A stretch of 64,000 bases of DNA from Paenibacillus periandrae. Lineage in GTDB: Bacteria > Bacillota > Bacilli > Paenibacillales > NBRC-103111. Positions within the stretch are counted from its first letter, which is position 1. Every line of letters starts with the position of its first letter. The position numbers and the translations under genes were made by a program. Positions 17,599 through 24,637 of the stretch are shown piece by piece. The notes under the pieces were generated by a model. It saw only the letters and a list, made by a program, of their open reading frames with translations. It was not told where the DNA came from and did no database searches. The DNA lies in the NCBI RefSeq assembly GCF_022458865.1, contig NZ_JAJNMU010000002.1:248001-312000 (forward strand), written 5' to 3'.

Positions 17599-17769
17599 AG
17601 AGTGTGCTGAAGAAGTGCAGCTGCGCGGCCGAGATGTTCCTCCAATCGCTGTTGTTCCCAGAGATTTTGATTGAATAAAATATGTAGCGGTAAAATTCCG
17701 GGAACAAAGGCGAACGCTTACGCTTCTGCAGAACACCTCGACCGCTCCGCCCATACTACATCACACTCT
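17599..17769. repeat. MITE-like imperfect palindrome, about 171 bp
   Basis: Perfect 8-bp terminal inverted repeats, AGAGTGTG (17599-17606) and CACACTCT (17762-17769), bound a region whose two halves are complementary in blocks: GGCCGAGATGTTC with GAACACCTCGACC, and TGTTCCCagAGATTTT with AAAATTCCGGGAACA. No coding potential is seen. It resembles a miniature inverted-repeat element or a long structured repeat inserted between the antiporter gene and the DGQHR operon. No second copy with these ends was found in this window. Confidence 0.65.
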
Positions 17770-17780
17770 AAAGATGGATA

Positions 17781-17829
17781 AAAAAGCAAGCAGCCTGTTA
17801 CATGAATTCGTAACAGGCTGCTTGCTTTT
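17781..17829. terminator. Strong bidirectional terminator
   Basis: AAAAGCAAGCAGCCTGTTAC (17782-17801) pairs perfectly with GTAACAGGCTGCTTGCTTTT (17810-17829), giving a 20-bp stem with A/T runs on both sides. It serves the convergent antiporter and DGQHR genes. Confidence 0.88.
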
Positions 17830-17886
17830 ACACTCTAAACTGGAAATCCAATAAACTCTCAAAGAAATAAATTCATTTATAACGAA

Positions 17887-19059
17887 CTAAGCTGTCGAAG
17901 CCTCGTCATCCTTAACATCCCCGTGCAGCTCCTGAAACAGCTGGACGAACTTGGCGTGCTTGCGCAGCGATTTTTCATGAATCAGGTTCAGCTTGCCATT
18001 GTCCAATTGACCAAAGCGCTCGATAAGCTCTTCATTCTCCTGTGACCAATCAAAGCCGTCAAATACGCGCAAACATGTGGTCCAGTTCTTCACATACTTG
18101 CCTTCCTGGAACAAATATCCATTGGCGTACAAGGCGATGCTTTCCTGCATGGCACGGCTGGACGAGCTGTATTGCGGCAGTCCCGGTTGCTCCGGCATTA
18201 ACGGAAGCAGTGTGGTGAAGAACTGATGCAAAATCTCGATATAGGTGGACGGATCTTGGCGAATTTTACGAGCCAACTCGTAGGAAGGCTGCATTTTACC
18301 TGTCAACAGCATCGTTGCCGTAGAGTACAGCCAGCTGAACGAAGTGAAATTTTTATTATAGGAAGTCAAATTCGCACGGCGTTCTACGCCAGCTCCTTTT
18401 AAGAACACATTATGATCGACGACCTGCTGAATAACCAGATTTAATGGATCGATACTGTCAAACGAATGACCCAATTCTTTACTTACGAGCTGTACCTTGG
18501 AGTTAATGTCACCGAACAGCTGCTTCTCTTCTTCTTCACTCAAACCAATATAGATTTGTACAGCGAGCTCGCTCTCCAGCAATTCCAAACGACGACGTTC
18601 TAGCTGCTCGACAAGACCTTGCTGCTGCTCCAAATCCAAAGTAATTTCTTCGTTGTCCGGATTACGGCGCTGTTTGATACGAAGTGCAGTGATCTTTCTT
18701 TCGTGACTGCGCACTTCTTTGATCATTTGCTCATTCACGTATCCAAGGGCAAGAATCCGGTGCTGTCCATCCAAAATGCTCAGTTTGGAGCCAGGACGCA
18801 GGTAAAGTCCATTATCTGCTTTAGCCAGCGAGCTGACCTCACGCAATGACAAGGTTACTGGACCAAAAAACACACGGTCCAAATCTCTTTCCTGCAAATA
18901 ATTAGCTATCTTTCTCCGCTGTCCCCCGCTCAGCTTCCGCTGTACCATGGGATCAATCGAAGTGTAGTTCAAAATATCTTGTACCTGTATTGCAACCGTT
19001 GCGAGTCCAAAGTTCTCACAGAACGGGAAAATCGTCATATTCAAGCACAATCCATCCAT
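17887..19059 (-). CDS. DGQHR-domain (DndB-like) protein, second gene of the pair
   Basis: A 390-residue soluble protein with the DGQHR motif at 97-101 (LSILDGQHRILALGY), the hallmark of the ParB/sulfiredoxin-like superfamily that includes DndB (regulator of DNA phosphorothioation) and DpdB. A basic, helical insert (about 115-165, HERKITALRIKQRRN) and a shared motif QLFGDINSK (about 182) follow. It differs from its partner in size of insert and N-terminus, so they are old paralogues, not a recent duplication. Its ATG overlaps the upstream gene's stop by one base (TAATG), with AAGGAGG lying inside the end of that gene, so it is translationally coupled. No DndC, DndD or DndE homologue is present. 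Function unknown; a DNA-related role is inferred from family and neighbours. Confidence 0.8.
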   Translation of the reverse strand: MDGLCLNMTIFPFCENFGLATVAIQVQDILNYTSIDPMVQRKLSGGQRRKIANYLQERDLDRVFFGPVTLSLREVSSLAKADNGLYLRPGSKLSILDGQHRILALGYVNEQMIKEVRSHERKITALRIKQRRNPDNEEITLDLEQQQGLVEQLERRRLELLESELAVQIYIGLSEEEEKQLFGDINSKVQLVSKELGHSFDSIDPLNLVIQQVVDHNVFLKGAGVERRANLTSYNKNFTSFSWLYSTATMLLTGKMQPSYELARKIRQDPSTYIEILHQFFTTLLPLMPEQPGLPQYSSSSRAMQESIALYANGYLFQEGKYVKNWTTCLRVFDGFDWSQENEELIERFGQLDNGKLNLIHEKSLRKHAKFVQLFQELHGDVKDDEASTA

Positions 19060-20216
19060 TACATTGCATCCTCCTTAGCTTTGTCCAACAGCTCATCCTC
19101 GCGGATCAGAAACAAGTGATGCTCCTGATAAAAGTCTTTAATGTATTGGTAAGCCTTCATAATACGTGAACGTCTTGGCAAACGGTCTTTCTCATCGCCC
19201 ACAAAAATAGCGTTCCAATCAATATGAGGCAATATTTTCATCGCATACTCCAGTGCATACCGGTTAAAGCTTCCCGTCTTGGTTGCTTCACCATGGAATA
19301 CCATAGCCATCGCGATTTGCATATTTTCCGTCCAACACAGCTCACCCTTTTCAGGATCCGGCAAATAACGAAGCAATGCATCAAAATAATAGGAAGCCAG
19401 CTTCTGCAATTCCTCAATGTCCTTCGGTTGGAAGTAATATCCGTTGTTACGTGCTGCTGATTTCAAACGACCCTCAAATAAACCTACCAAAATTTCAACA
19501 AGCAAATGATAAGAGAACAAAAACTCAGGTCCTTTGCCGCGTTCAGTAAACATATCTACCGAAATCTGTTTCATCGCAGGATCCTGCTCGGCAATTTGAG
19601 TAGCCAGAACGTGATAGAATCTACGCTGCTCTCTCAGTACTGCCAGATTACCGCCGATTTTACGTGGAAGCTTGTTAATATCAGAGAAAAGCTGGCGTTC
19701 CTGACGTGCATTAATATCGAGATAAATCATCGTAGACATCGGGAACGAATACAGCTTGCTCAGCTTCTCGGATATTTCCTCCATTCGGTCATATTCGCGG
19801 CGATCCTTTGCACGAGTCATGTTGCTTTGGAGGGTTTCCATTAAACGACGAAAAGCGGCCAAACGATGCTGCCCATCTACCACGTACAGCTTTTCAATTG
19901 CTTGTAAGCGGTAAACTTTATTTTCGGCATCATATTCTCCAGCACCTCTAGCAGAAAGAATAATACCCGGAAAGTAAATTCCTTGCTTGTGCTCCAGGAA
20001 GAGCATGATATAGTCAATCAGCTTTGATAAATTTTGGGGAACTAATGAACGTTGAACCTCCAAATCTACTTCGTATATGGAAAACAGCTTGCTCATCGGT
20101 AATGTCGTAGTTAGTGTTGTCTGACCAAATGTCCTCGATGCGGCACCGGGTATCTCGATATACGAGGACGTCTTTTGCCCTGCCAAAAGCTCTGACAGAG
20201 ATGAAATCGTATCCAT
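19059..20216 (-). CDS. DGQHR-domain (DndB-like) protein, first gene of the pair
   Basis: A 385-residue soluble protein with DGQHR at 114-118 (LYVVDGQHRLAAFRR), preceded by the strand pair YFPGIILSARG. A charged helical segment and the motif QLFSDINKLPRKI follow, mirroring QLFGDINSK in the partner. The C-terminal half is helical. The DndB/DpdB family binds DNA or DNA-modification complexes; no nuclease or transferase motif is evident here. AAGGAGG lies seven bases before the ATG at 20216. The gene overlaps its partner downstream by 1 bp. The pair sits just downstream of the ku-ligD genes on the same strand, separated by 217 bp that include a candidate promoter. Confidence 0.8.
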   Translation of the reverse strand: MDTISSLSELLAGQKTSSYIEIPGAASRTFGQTTLTTTLPMSKLFSIYEVDLEVQRSLVPQNLSKLIDYIMLFLEHKQGIYFPGIILSARGAGEYDAENKVYRLQAIEKLYVVDGQHRLAAFRRLMETLQSNMTRAKDRREYDRMEEISEKLSKLYSFPMSTMIYLDINARQERQLFSDINKLPRKIGGNLAVLREQRRFYHVLATQIAEQDPAMKQISVDMFTERGKGPEFLFSYHLLVEILVGLFEGRLKSAARNNGYYFQPKDIEELQKLASYYFDALLRYLPDPEKGELCWTENMQIAMAMVFHGEATKTGSFNRYALEYAMKILPHIDWNAIFVGDEKDRLPRRSRIMKAYQYIKDFYQEHHLFLIREDELLDKAKEDAM

Positions 20217-20284
20217 TCTTTTTCCTCCTTATAGTCAACCATTATCTTTGTAAGTATTTTACTATAAAACACTGATATAAGTAC

Positions 20285-20315
20285 ATTATACACTGAAAAA
20301 TCACCAAACATTCAA
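20285..20315 (-). promoter_or_regulatory. Candidate promoter of the DGQHR operon
   Basis: On the minus strand TTGAAT (20310-20315) and a perfect TATAAT (20285-20290) separated by 19 bp, about 70 bp before the first DGQHR start codon. Spacing is slightly long. Confidence 0.45.
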
Positions 20316-20433
20316 CTTTTGATAGAAAATTCCCGCATTTATGCCTGTTTTTATTATGATTTTAACCAAATTGACTATTTTAGACGCTTATTCACATTAT
20401 TGAGATGTCAAATTAATGAAAAAATCCTTTAAA

Positions 20434-21321
20434 TTAATGCAAGATGGCAAGGACGGCTTCAAGAGACTGCGGCTCGATTCGCTGGATAAGATCACCATAT
20501 TCCGCTAACCGCTGCTCAATTGTGTGCAGCGTGAAGTCCTCGATACGGCAATGATTTCTCAGTTCTTCCCACTTAAGTGGTGTAGACACGGTTGCCGCTG
20601 AACGGGCCCTGGGTGTATAAGGAGCCGACATGGTTTTACCCTGCCAGTGCTGCAGGTAATCAACATAAATTAAATTCCCGCGATTTTTCTTCAGTCGCTC
20701 TATCGTGAATAAGTCTGGATACTTCTTAGTTAAATAATTACCCAAAAAATGCCCAACCAATCGCAATTGTTCAAAGGTATAACGTCCGTGCTGAATAGGG
20801 ATTACGATTTGAATGCCAGTTGCCCCTGAGGTTTTGGGTATGGATTCAATGCCCATCGTACTCAAGGCCTCGCCAACCAAAAGCGCCGCGTGCATGATGC
20901 GGGGCTCGACCTCCACAGAGGGATCAAGATCCACAATCCATTCCGCTGGCAATTCATCGGAAGTATAGTGAAAGGATGTATGAAATTCGAGGCAAGCCAA
21001 ATTGCCGAGCCAAATGAGAGTCGGCAAAGAGTCCAGATTGACATAGGTAATGTCCTGCAGGGTCGCTGTATGAACAAAGGAAGGAGTCGGTTTGGGGACC
21101 GCTTTTTGATAAAAGGATTTACCATCCACACCGTTCGGAAAGCGGATGGTTGTCAGGTAACGGTTCTTACAATAGTGAAGTAAATAGGGAGCCAGAATGG
21201 TCAGCTTTTGCAAATACTCCAGCTTGGTGATTCCAGCATTTGGCCACAATAATTTTTCTGGGTTGGTGACCGTAATTTCGTGCCCTTCTATAAGCACAGT
21301 ACCTTTAATGGATGCTCCCAC
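20434..21321 (-). CDS. ligD: Stand-alone LigD-type NHEJ polymerase/primase domain
   Basis: Polymerase of bacterial non-homologous end joining; fills or extends broken ends with NTPs or dNTPs. About 295 residues covering only the archaeo-eukaryotic primase-like PolDom. Motif I is WIVDLDPS (Asp131/Asp133), motif II SGATGIQIVIPI (165-176), and motif III NLIYVDYLQH (216-225). The N-terminus has EITVTNPEKLLWP, typical of this domain. No ligase or nuclease domain is fused, unlike B. subtilis YkoU. The start is a GTG: either 21339 or, preferred here, 21321, which has AGGGG six bases upstream. It lies 33 bp after ku (ku stop at 21355) in the same operon. Confidence 0.9.
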   Translation of the reverse strand: MGASIKGTVLIEGHEITVTNPEKLLWPNAGITKLEYLQKLTILAPYLLHYCKNRYLTTIRFPNGVDGKSFYQKAVPKPTPSFVHTATLQDITYVNLDSLPTLIWLGNLACLEFHTSFHYTSDELPAEWIVDLDPSVEVEPRIMHAALLVGEALSTMGIESIPKTSGATGIQIVIPIQHGRYTFEQLRLVGHFLGNYLTKKYPDLFTIERLKKNRGNLIYVDYLQHWQGKTMSAPYTPRARSAATVSTPLKWEELRNHCRIEDFTLHTIEQRLAEYGDLIQRIEPQSLEAVLAILH

Positions 21322-21354
21322 TTCAAACCCCTCTTCCACATATACTGCTGAAAA

Positions 21355-22182
21355 TCATGATAGCACTTTAACTTTCTTTTTTGGCTTCTTATCTGTTTTC
21401 CCCTCGTCATCAGACGTCTTGACCGCTTCCAGACTGGCTTGCAGAGCGGACATCAGATCAATGACATTGGTACGTGGCTGCTCCGGCGCAATCTTCACCT
21501 CTTCGCCAGCGATTTTGTGCTGGATTGCATCCAACAAGGCGGCTCGGTAGTCATCTTTATACTTTTCAGGCTCAAAAGGAGAGGTCAGCTGTTCAATCAG
21601 CATCTTGGCCATCGTTAACTCTTTATCATTCACTTGAATTTGTTCAGGCAAATTAGGAATCTGCGCGATGGAGCGAATCTCATCAGGGTAGTAAATAGTT
21701 TCCATAACTAAACAACGGTCAATAACGCGTATGCAGGACAAGCTGCTTTTGGAGCGGATGGAAACCTTGGCAATCGCGATTTTCCCTGTTTGTCGAAGCG
21801 ATTCCAGCAGCAGATTGTACGCATTAGCACCTGTGTCACCAGGGGACAAATAATAGGTTTTTTGAAAATAAATCGGGTCGATCTCATCAAGCGCGACAAA
21901 ATCCAGAATTTTGATTTCCTTATTCACTTCGCCATTCAGACTGTCCAGTTCATCTTTATCAAACAACACAAACCGTCCCGATTCGTACTCATAACCACGG
22001 GCAATTTCTTCCCATTCCACCTCTATATCACATGTCGGGCATTTACGCACATAAGAAAGCGGTGTGGAGCATGTCTTATGGATATAACGCATGGAAATCG
22101 ATTTATCCTCCGTAGCGGTAAACATCTTCACAGGCACATTAACGAGCCCAAAGCTGATCGAGCCTTTCCATAACGTCTGCAT
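21355..22182 (-). CDS. ku: Ku DNA end-binding protein (bacterial NHEJ)
   Basis: Homodimeric ring that binds DNA double-strand ends and recruits the LigD polymerase and ligase. The 275-residue length is typical. The start MQTLWKGSISFGLVNVPVKM is the conserved bacterial Ku opening, and LHxxC-type residues follow (IHKTCSTPLSYVRKCPTCD). The C-terminal tail is Lys-rich (GKTDKKPKKKVKVLS), consistent with DNA tethering. AGGAGGGACC precedes the ATG. It is the first gene of ku-ligD and is headed by a sigma-G-like promoter, pointing to expression in the forespore, as for YkoV in B. subtilis. Confidence 0.96.
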   Translation of the reverse strand: MQTLWKGSISFGLVNVPVKMFTATEDKSISMRYIHKTCSTPLSYVRKCPTCDIEVEWEEIARGYEYESGRFVLFDKDELDSLNGEVNKEIKILDFVALDEIDPIYFQKTYYLSPGDTGANAYNLLLESLRQTGKIAIAKVSIRSKSSLSCIRVIDRCLVMETIYYPDEIRSIAQIPNLPEQIQVNDKELTMAKMLIEQLTSPFEPEKYKDDYRAALLDAIQHKIAGEEVKIAPEQPRTNVIDLMSALQASLEAVKTSDDEGKTDKKPKKKVKVLS

Positions 22183-22210
22183 GGTGGTCCCTCCTAAATC
22201 TAATTGCCCT

Positions 22211-22241
22211 TAGTATGCCTTTCTTTCACTTTAAGTATGAA
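22211..22241 (-). promoter_or_regulatory. Sigma-G-like promoter of ku-ligD
   Basis: On the minus strand TTCATA (22236-22241; sigma-G consensus TGAATA, 4 of 6) and a perfect CATACTA (22211-22217) are separated by 18 bp, starting about 30 bp before the ku ATG. Confidence 0.6.
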
Positions 22242-22331
22242 CTCCATAACGAAAACAAGATTCGTTAATGAAACGGCTTCATCTCGGAGATAATTAATAA
22301 TGTAAGGCATTTTAAATCCGTTCGGAGGATT

Positions 22332-23276
22332 ATGATGATCATGACACCCGTTATTCCGTTTGAACCGATATCGACTGACAAGATTCCTCAGGGCGAGTCA
22401 TGGATTGCACAAATCAAATGGGACGGGGTTCGTATGCTCACCTATTTTAATGGGCAGGACGTAAAGCTCTTCAATCGCAAGCTGAACGATCGCACCCCAC
22501 AATATCCCGAGCTGTTGACGATTTCATCCTACTGCGATGCACAATCAATCATTCTGGATGGGGAAATTATTGCATTTGATCACAATAAACCGTCGTTCCA
22601 CGAAATTATGAAAAGAGATCAAACACGTAAAGCAAACCGTATCGAATACATACAAAATCAGGTTCCCGTCGTCTATATGATATTTGATATTATTTTTTTT
22701 AATGGTGAATGGGTTACCGCCAAAGCTTTACAGGAGCGGCAGCAAATTTTATCGAACCTAATTGTACAAAATGACCTCATTCAGCTGGTACAAAATCATT
22801 CAGATCCAGAACGATTGTTTGAGGTTGTCAAAGTTCATGGACTTGAAGGAATTGTATGCAAGGACCTTAACAGCACCTACACCCTGGATGGCAAGGATCA
22901 GCGATGGCAGAAGAAAAAGAACTACAAGGATGTAATTGCTGTCGTAGGTGGAGTCACCTTGCGCTCTGGAGTCGTGAACTCCTTGCTGCTTGGATTGTAC
23001 AATGAGCAAAAGCTTGTCTATATCGGGCATGCAGGGGCTGGCAGGCTGTCCAACAACGAATGGCTTCAATTTACGGATTTGATTCAACCGCTTATCCAGA
23101 CGGAGCGTCCTTTTATCAATAAGCCTGAACGGAGTCGAGAGGCGATTTGGATCCAGCCTGTTATTACTGTAAAAATTCAATTTATGGATTGGACCCCTCA
23201 TTTCATTTTAAGGCAACCGAGCATCCAATCCTTTGTTACTGTACCACCTGAGGAATGTACGTTTGAATCGGAATGA
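22332..23276 (+). CDS. Stand-alone ATP-dependent DNA ligase (LigD-type)
   Basis: Seals breaks in NHEJ using ATP. The 314-residue protein has the adenylation motif KWDGVR with Lys29 as nucleophile, LDGEIIAFD (motif III), EGIVCKD (motif IV) and WQKKKN (motif V), followed by an OB-fold domain (IAVVGGVTLRSG...LVYIGHAGAGR). This corresponds to the ligase half of LigD; the polymerase half is the divergent gene across the intergenic region. Two adjacent ATGs (22332, 22335) could start it; GGAGG three and six bases upstream favours the second. The stop is 10 bp before nfo, so they form an operon. Confidence 0.93.
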   Translation: MMIMTPVIPFEPISTDKIPQGESWIAQIKWDGVRMLTYFNGQDVKLFNRKLNDRTPQYPELLTISSYCDAQSIILDGEIIAFDHNKPSFHEIMKRDQTRKANRIEYIQNQVPVVYMIFDIIFFNGEWVTAKALQERQQILSNLIVQNDLIQLVQNHSDPERLFEVVKVHGLEGIVCKDLNSTYTLDGKDQRWQKKKNYKDVIAVVGGVTLRSGVVNSLLLGLYNEQKLVYIGHAGAGRLSNNEWLQFTDLIQPLIQTERPFINKPERSREAIWIQPVITVKIQFMDWTPHFILRQPSIQSFVTVPPEECTFESE

Positions 23277-23286
23277 GGAGATTAAC

Positions 23287-24120
23287 ATGATCTATGTTGG
23301 CTGTCATGTCAGTATACGGGGAGGATATTTGCAAGCAGCCAAAATGGCGTCTCAAATCGGAGCGTCCTCCTTTCAATATTTCCCCAAAAACCCAAGAAAT
23401 CTTGCCATCAAATCGTTTAATCTACACGATGCCGAGGCATGTGCGAGGTTCTGCCATGAGAATGGCTTGCTTTCTATTGGACATGCTCCTTATCCATTAA
23501 ATCTGGCTGTTGAAGAGGATATGAGCGAAGTGATGCTCAAGGCGATTCTTAACGGGTTGGACATTACCAATAGCTGCGGTTCGATAGGCTTGGTCGTGCA
23601 TTTTGGAAAATACCGCGGAGCAGACCCCTTGCAAGGCTATAAAAATATTATATCTTTGCTCAACAGGACACTGCGGCACTGGCATGGCAAGGCTTGCATT
23701 TTGTTGGAAAACCAAGCCGGAGAAGGCACGCGAATGGGTACAACCCTGGAGGAGCTGGTGCAGATCAGGAATCTGTCGGAGTATCCCGATAAAATCGGCT
23801 TTTGCCTGGACACCTGTCATGCATTTGCGAGCGGTTTGTGGACTGGAGATAACTGGAATGATGTAGCGCGGAAAGGAGCAGAGCTTGAATATTTTGATCA
23901 TTTAAAGGCTGTTCACTTAAATGATTCGATGTATGCTTCCGGTTTAAGGCGTGATCGGCACAGCAATATCGGTAAGGGGCACATCGGCGAAGCACCGACC
24001 AAACAGCTCTTGCATGCTTCTGTCCTGCAAGGTCTGCCATTCGTATTGGAAACGCCGACACAAAATGGCTCTCATCAATTGGAGATTTCTTATGTGCAGT
24101 CACTTCTGAATCTAAGCTAA
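23287..24120 (+). CDS. nfo: Endonuclease IV (deoxyribonuclease IV, AP endonuclease)
   Basis: Zinc-dependent AP endonuclease that cuts 5' of abasic sites and cleans blocked 3' ends. The 277-residue protein carries the family metal-site blocks: GCHVSIRGGY (5-14), GHAPYPLNLA near 69, LLENQAGEGTRMG near 140, GFCLDTCHAFASG near 176 and HLNDSMYASG..DRHSNIGKGHIG near 214. ATGAGGAG lies six bases upstream of the ATG at 23287; an upstream in-frame start would overlap the ligase gene and is not supported. Co-transcription with a NHEJ ligase suggests end-processing in spore or stationary-phase repair. B. subtilis has Nfo (YqfS) as a forespore repair enzyme. Confidence 0.95.
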   Translation: MIYVGCHVSIRGGYLQAAKMASQIGASSFQYFPKNPRNLAIKSFNLHDAEACARFCHENGLLSIGHAPYPLNLAVEEDMSEVMLKAILNGLDITNSCGSIGLVVHFGKYRGADPLQGYKNIISLLNRTLRHWHGKACILLENQAGEGTRMGTTLEELVQIRNLSEYPDKIGFCLDTCHAFASGLWTGDNWNDVARKGAELEYFDHLKAVHLNDSMYASGLRRDRHSNIGKGHIGEAPTKQLLHASVLQGLPFVLETPTQNGSHQLEISYVQSLLNLS

Positions 24121-24123
24121 TCG

Positions 24124-24150
24124 AAAAAGCCCTCAGATTGAAGAGGGCTT
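24124..24150 (-). terminator. Terminator of the His-rich gene (between convergent genes)
   Basis: AAGCCCTC (24127-24134) pairs with GAGGGCTT (24143-24150); on the minus strand it is followed by TTTTTCG. It may serve nfo as well, though the plus-strand side has no T-run. Confidence 0.7.
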
Positions 24151-24185
24151 ACATGGAATTTGATGAGACGCAGCATCAGTCTAAA

Positions 24186-24428
24186 TCATTTTGTGATTAC
24201 GTTGGTCTGACGGGAATTTCCATAATGTTCAGTGTGTCCAGTGTGTCCGGTATGCCCATGATGTGTTGTGCCTGCCATGAGTCCATGGAAATGCTTTGCT
24301 CTTTCCAAATGGTGGGCTTTTAATTGGTCGTGGTAATGATGCATCTTCATATGCCAATCATACATTTGCTTGTGATAGGCAGCGTGATCATGTGTATACA
24401 TAGGCATTGGATCATGAGTAAAAGACAT
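24186..24428 (-). CDS. Small His/Met-rich protein, possible metal binder
   Basis: An 80-residue protein with 18 His and 7 Met, and no signal peptide. The N-terminal half has spaced His/Met/Tyr (MPMYTHDHAAYHKQMYDWH, HHYHDQ, HHLERAKHFH). The C-terminal half has tandem HGHTGHTGHTEH. No domain recognised. GAGGAG lies 11 bases upstream of the ATG at 24428 and a terminator follows, which supports it as a real gene. Metal buffering or a spore-coat role (some coat proteins are His-rich) are guesses. Monocistronic, convergent with nfo. Confidence 0.65.
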   Translation of the reverse strand: MSFTHDPMPMYTHDHAAYHKQMYDWHMKMHHYHDQLKAHHLERAKHFHGLMAGTTHHGHTGHTGHTEHYGNSRQTNVITK

Positions 24429-24555
24429 TTCGATAACCACTCCTCGAATTATTGTTGTTTAGTTTACCCAACCAGTCTATGGGGTTTCATCCAAAAGCAG
24501 CACGGCCATTGCCTATAGATGAAAAAAATCACCGTGACAGTTGTCCATCACAATA

Positions 24556-24609
24556 ATTTTAAAAATAAAGGCTATCCCTCAGCCATAGTATCATGGTTTG
24601 GGGATAGCC
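24556..24609 (-). terminator. Terminator of the GH31 operon
   Basis: GGCTATCCC (24570-24578) pairs with GGGATAGCC (24601-24609), followed on the minus strand by TTTATTTTTAAAA. Confidence 0.75.
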
Positions 24610-24637
24610 TCATAATCGTGGTGAGCTTCTACTAGCC

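Noticed and set aside
17887..20216. Complete phosphorothioation (Dnd) system
   Set aside because: Only DndB-like DGQHR genes are present; no DndA/C/D/E or restriction (DndFGH/PbeABCD) genes are within the window.
20014..20311. Short minus-strand frames overlapping the first DGQHR gene start
   Set aside because: They overlap the well-supported start at 20216 and lack ribosome sites.
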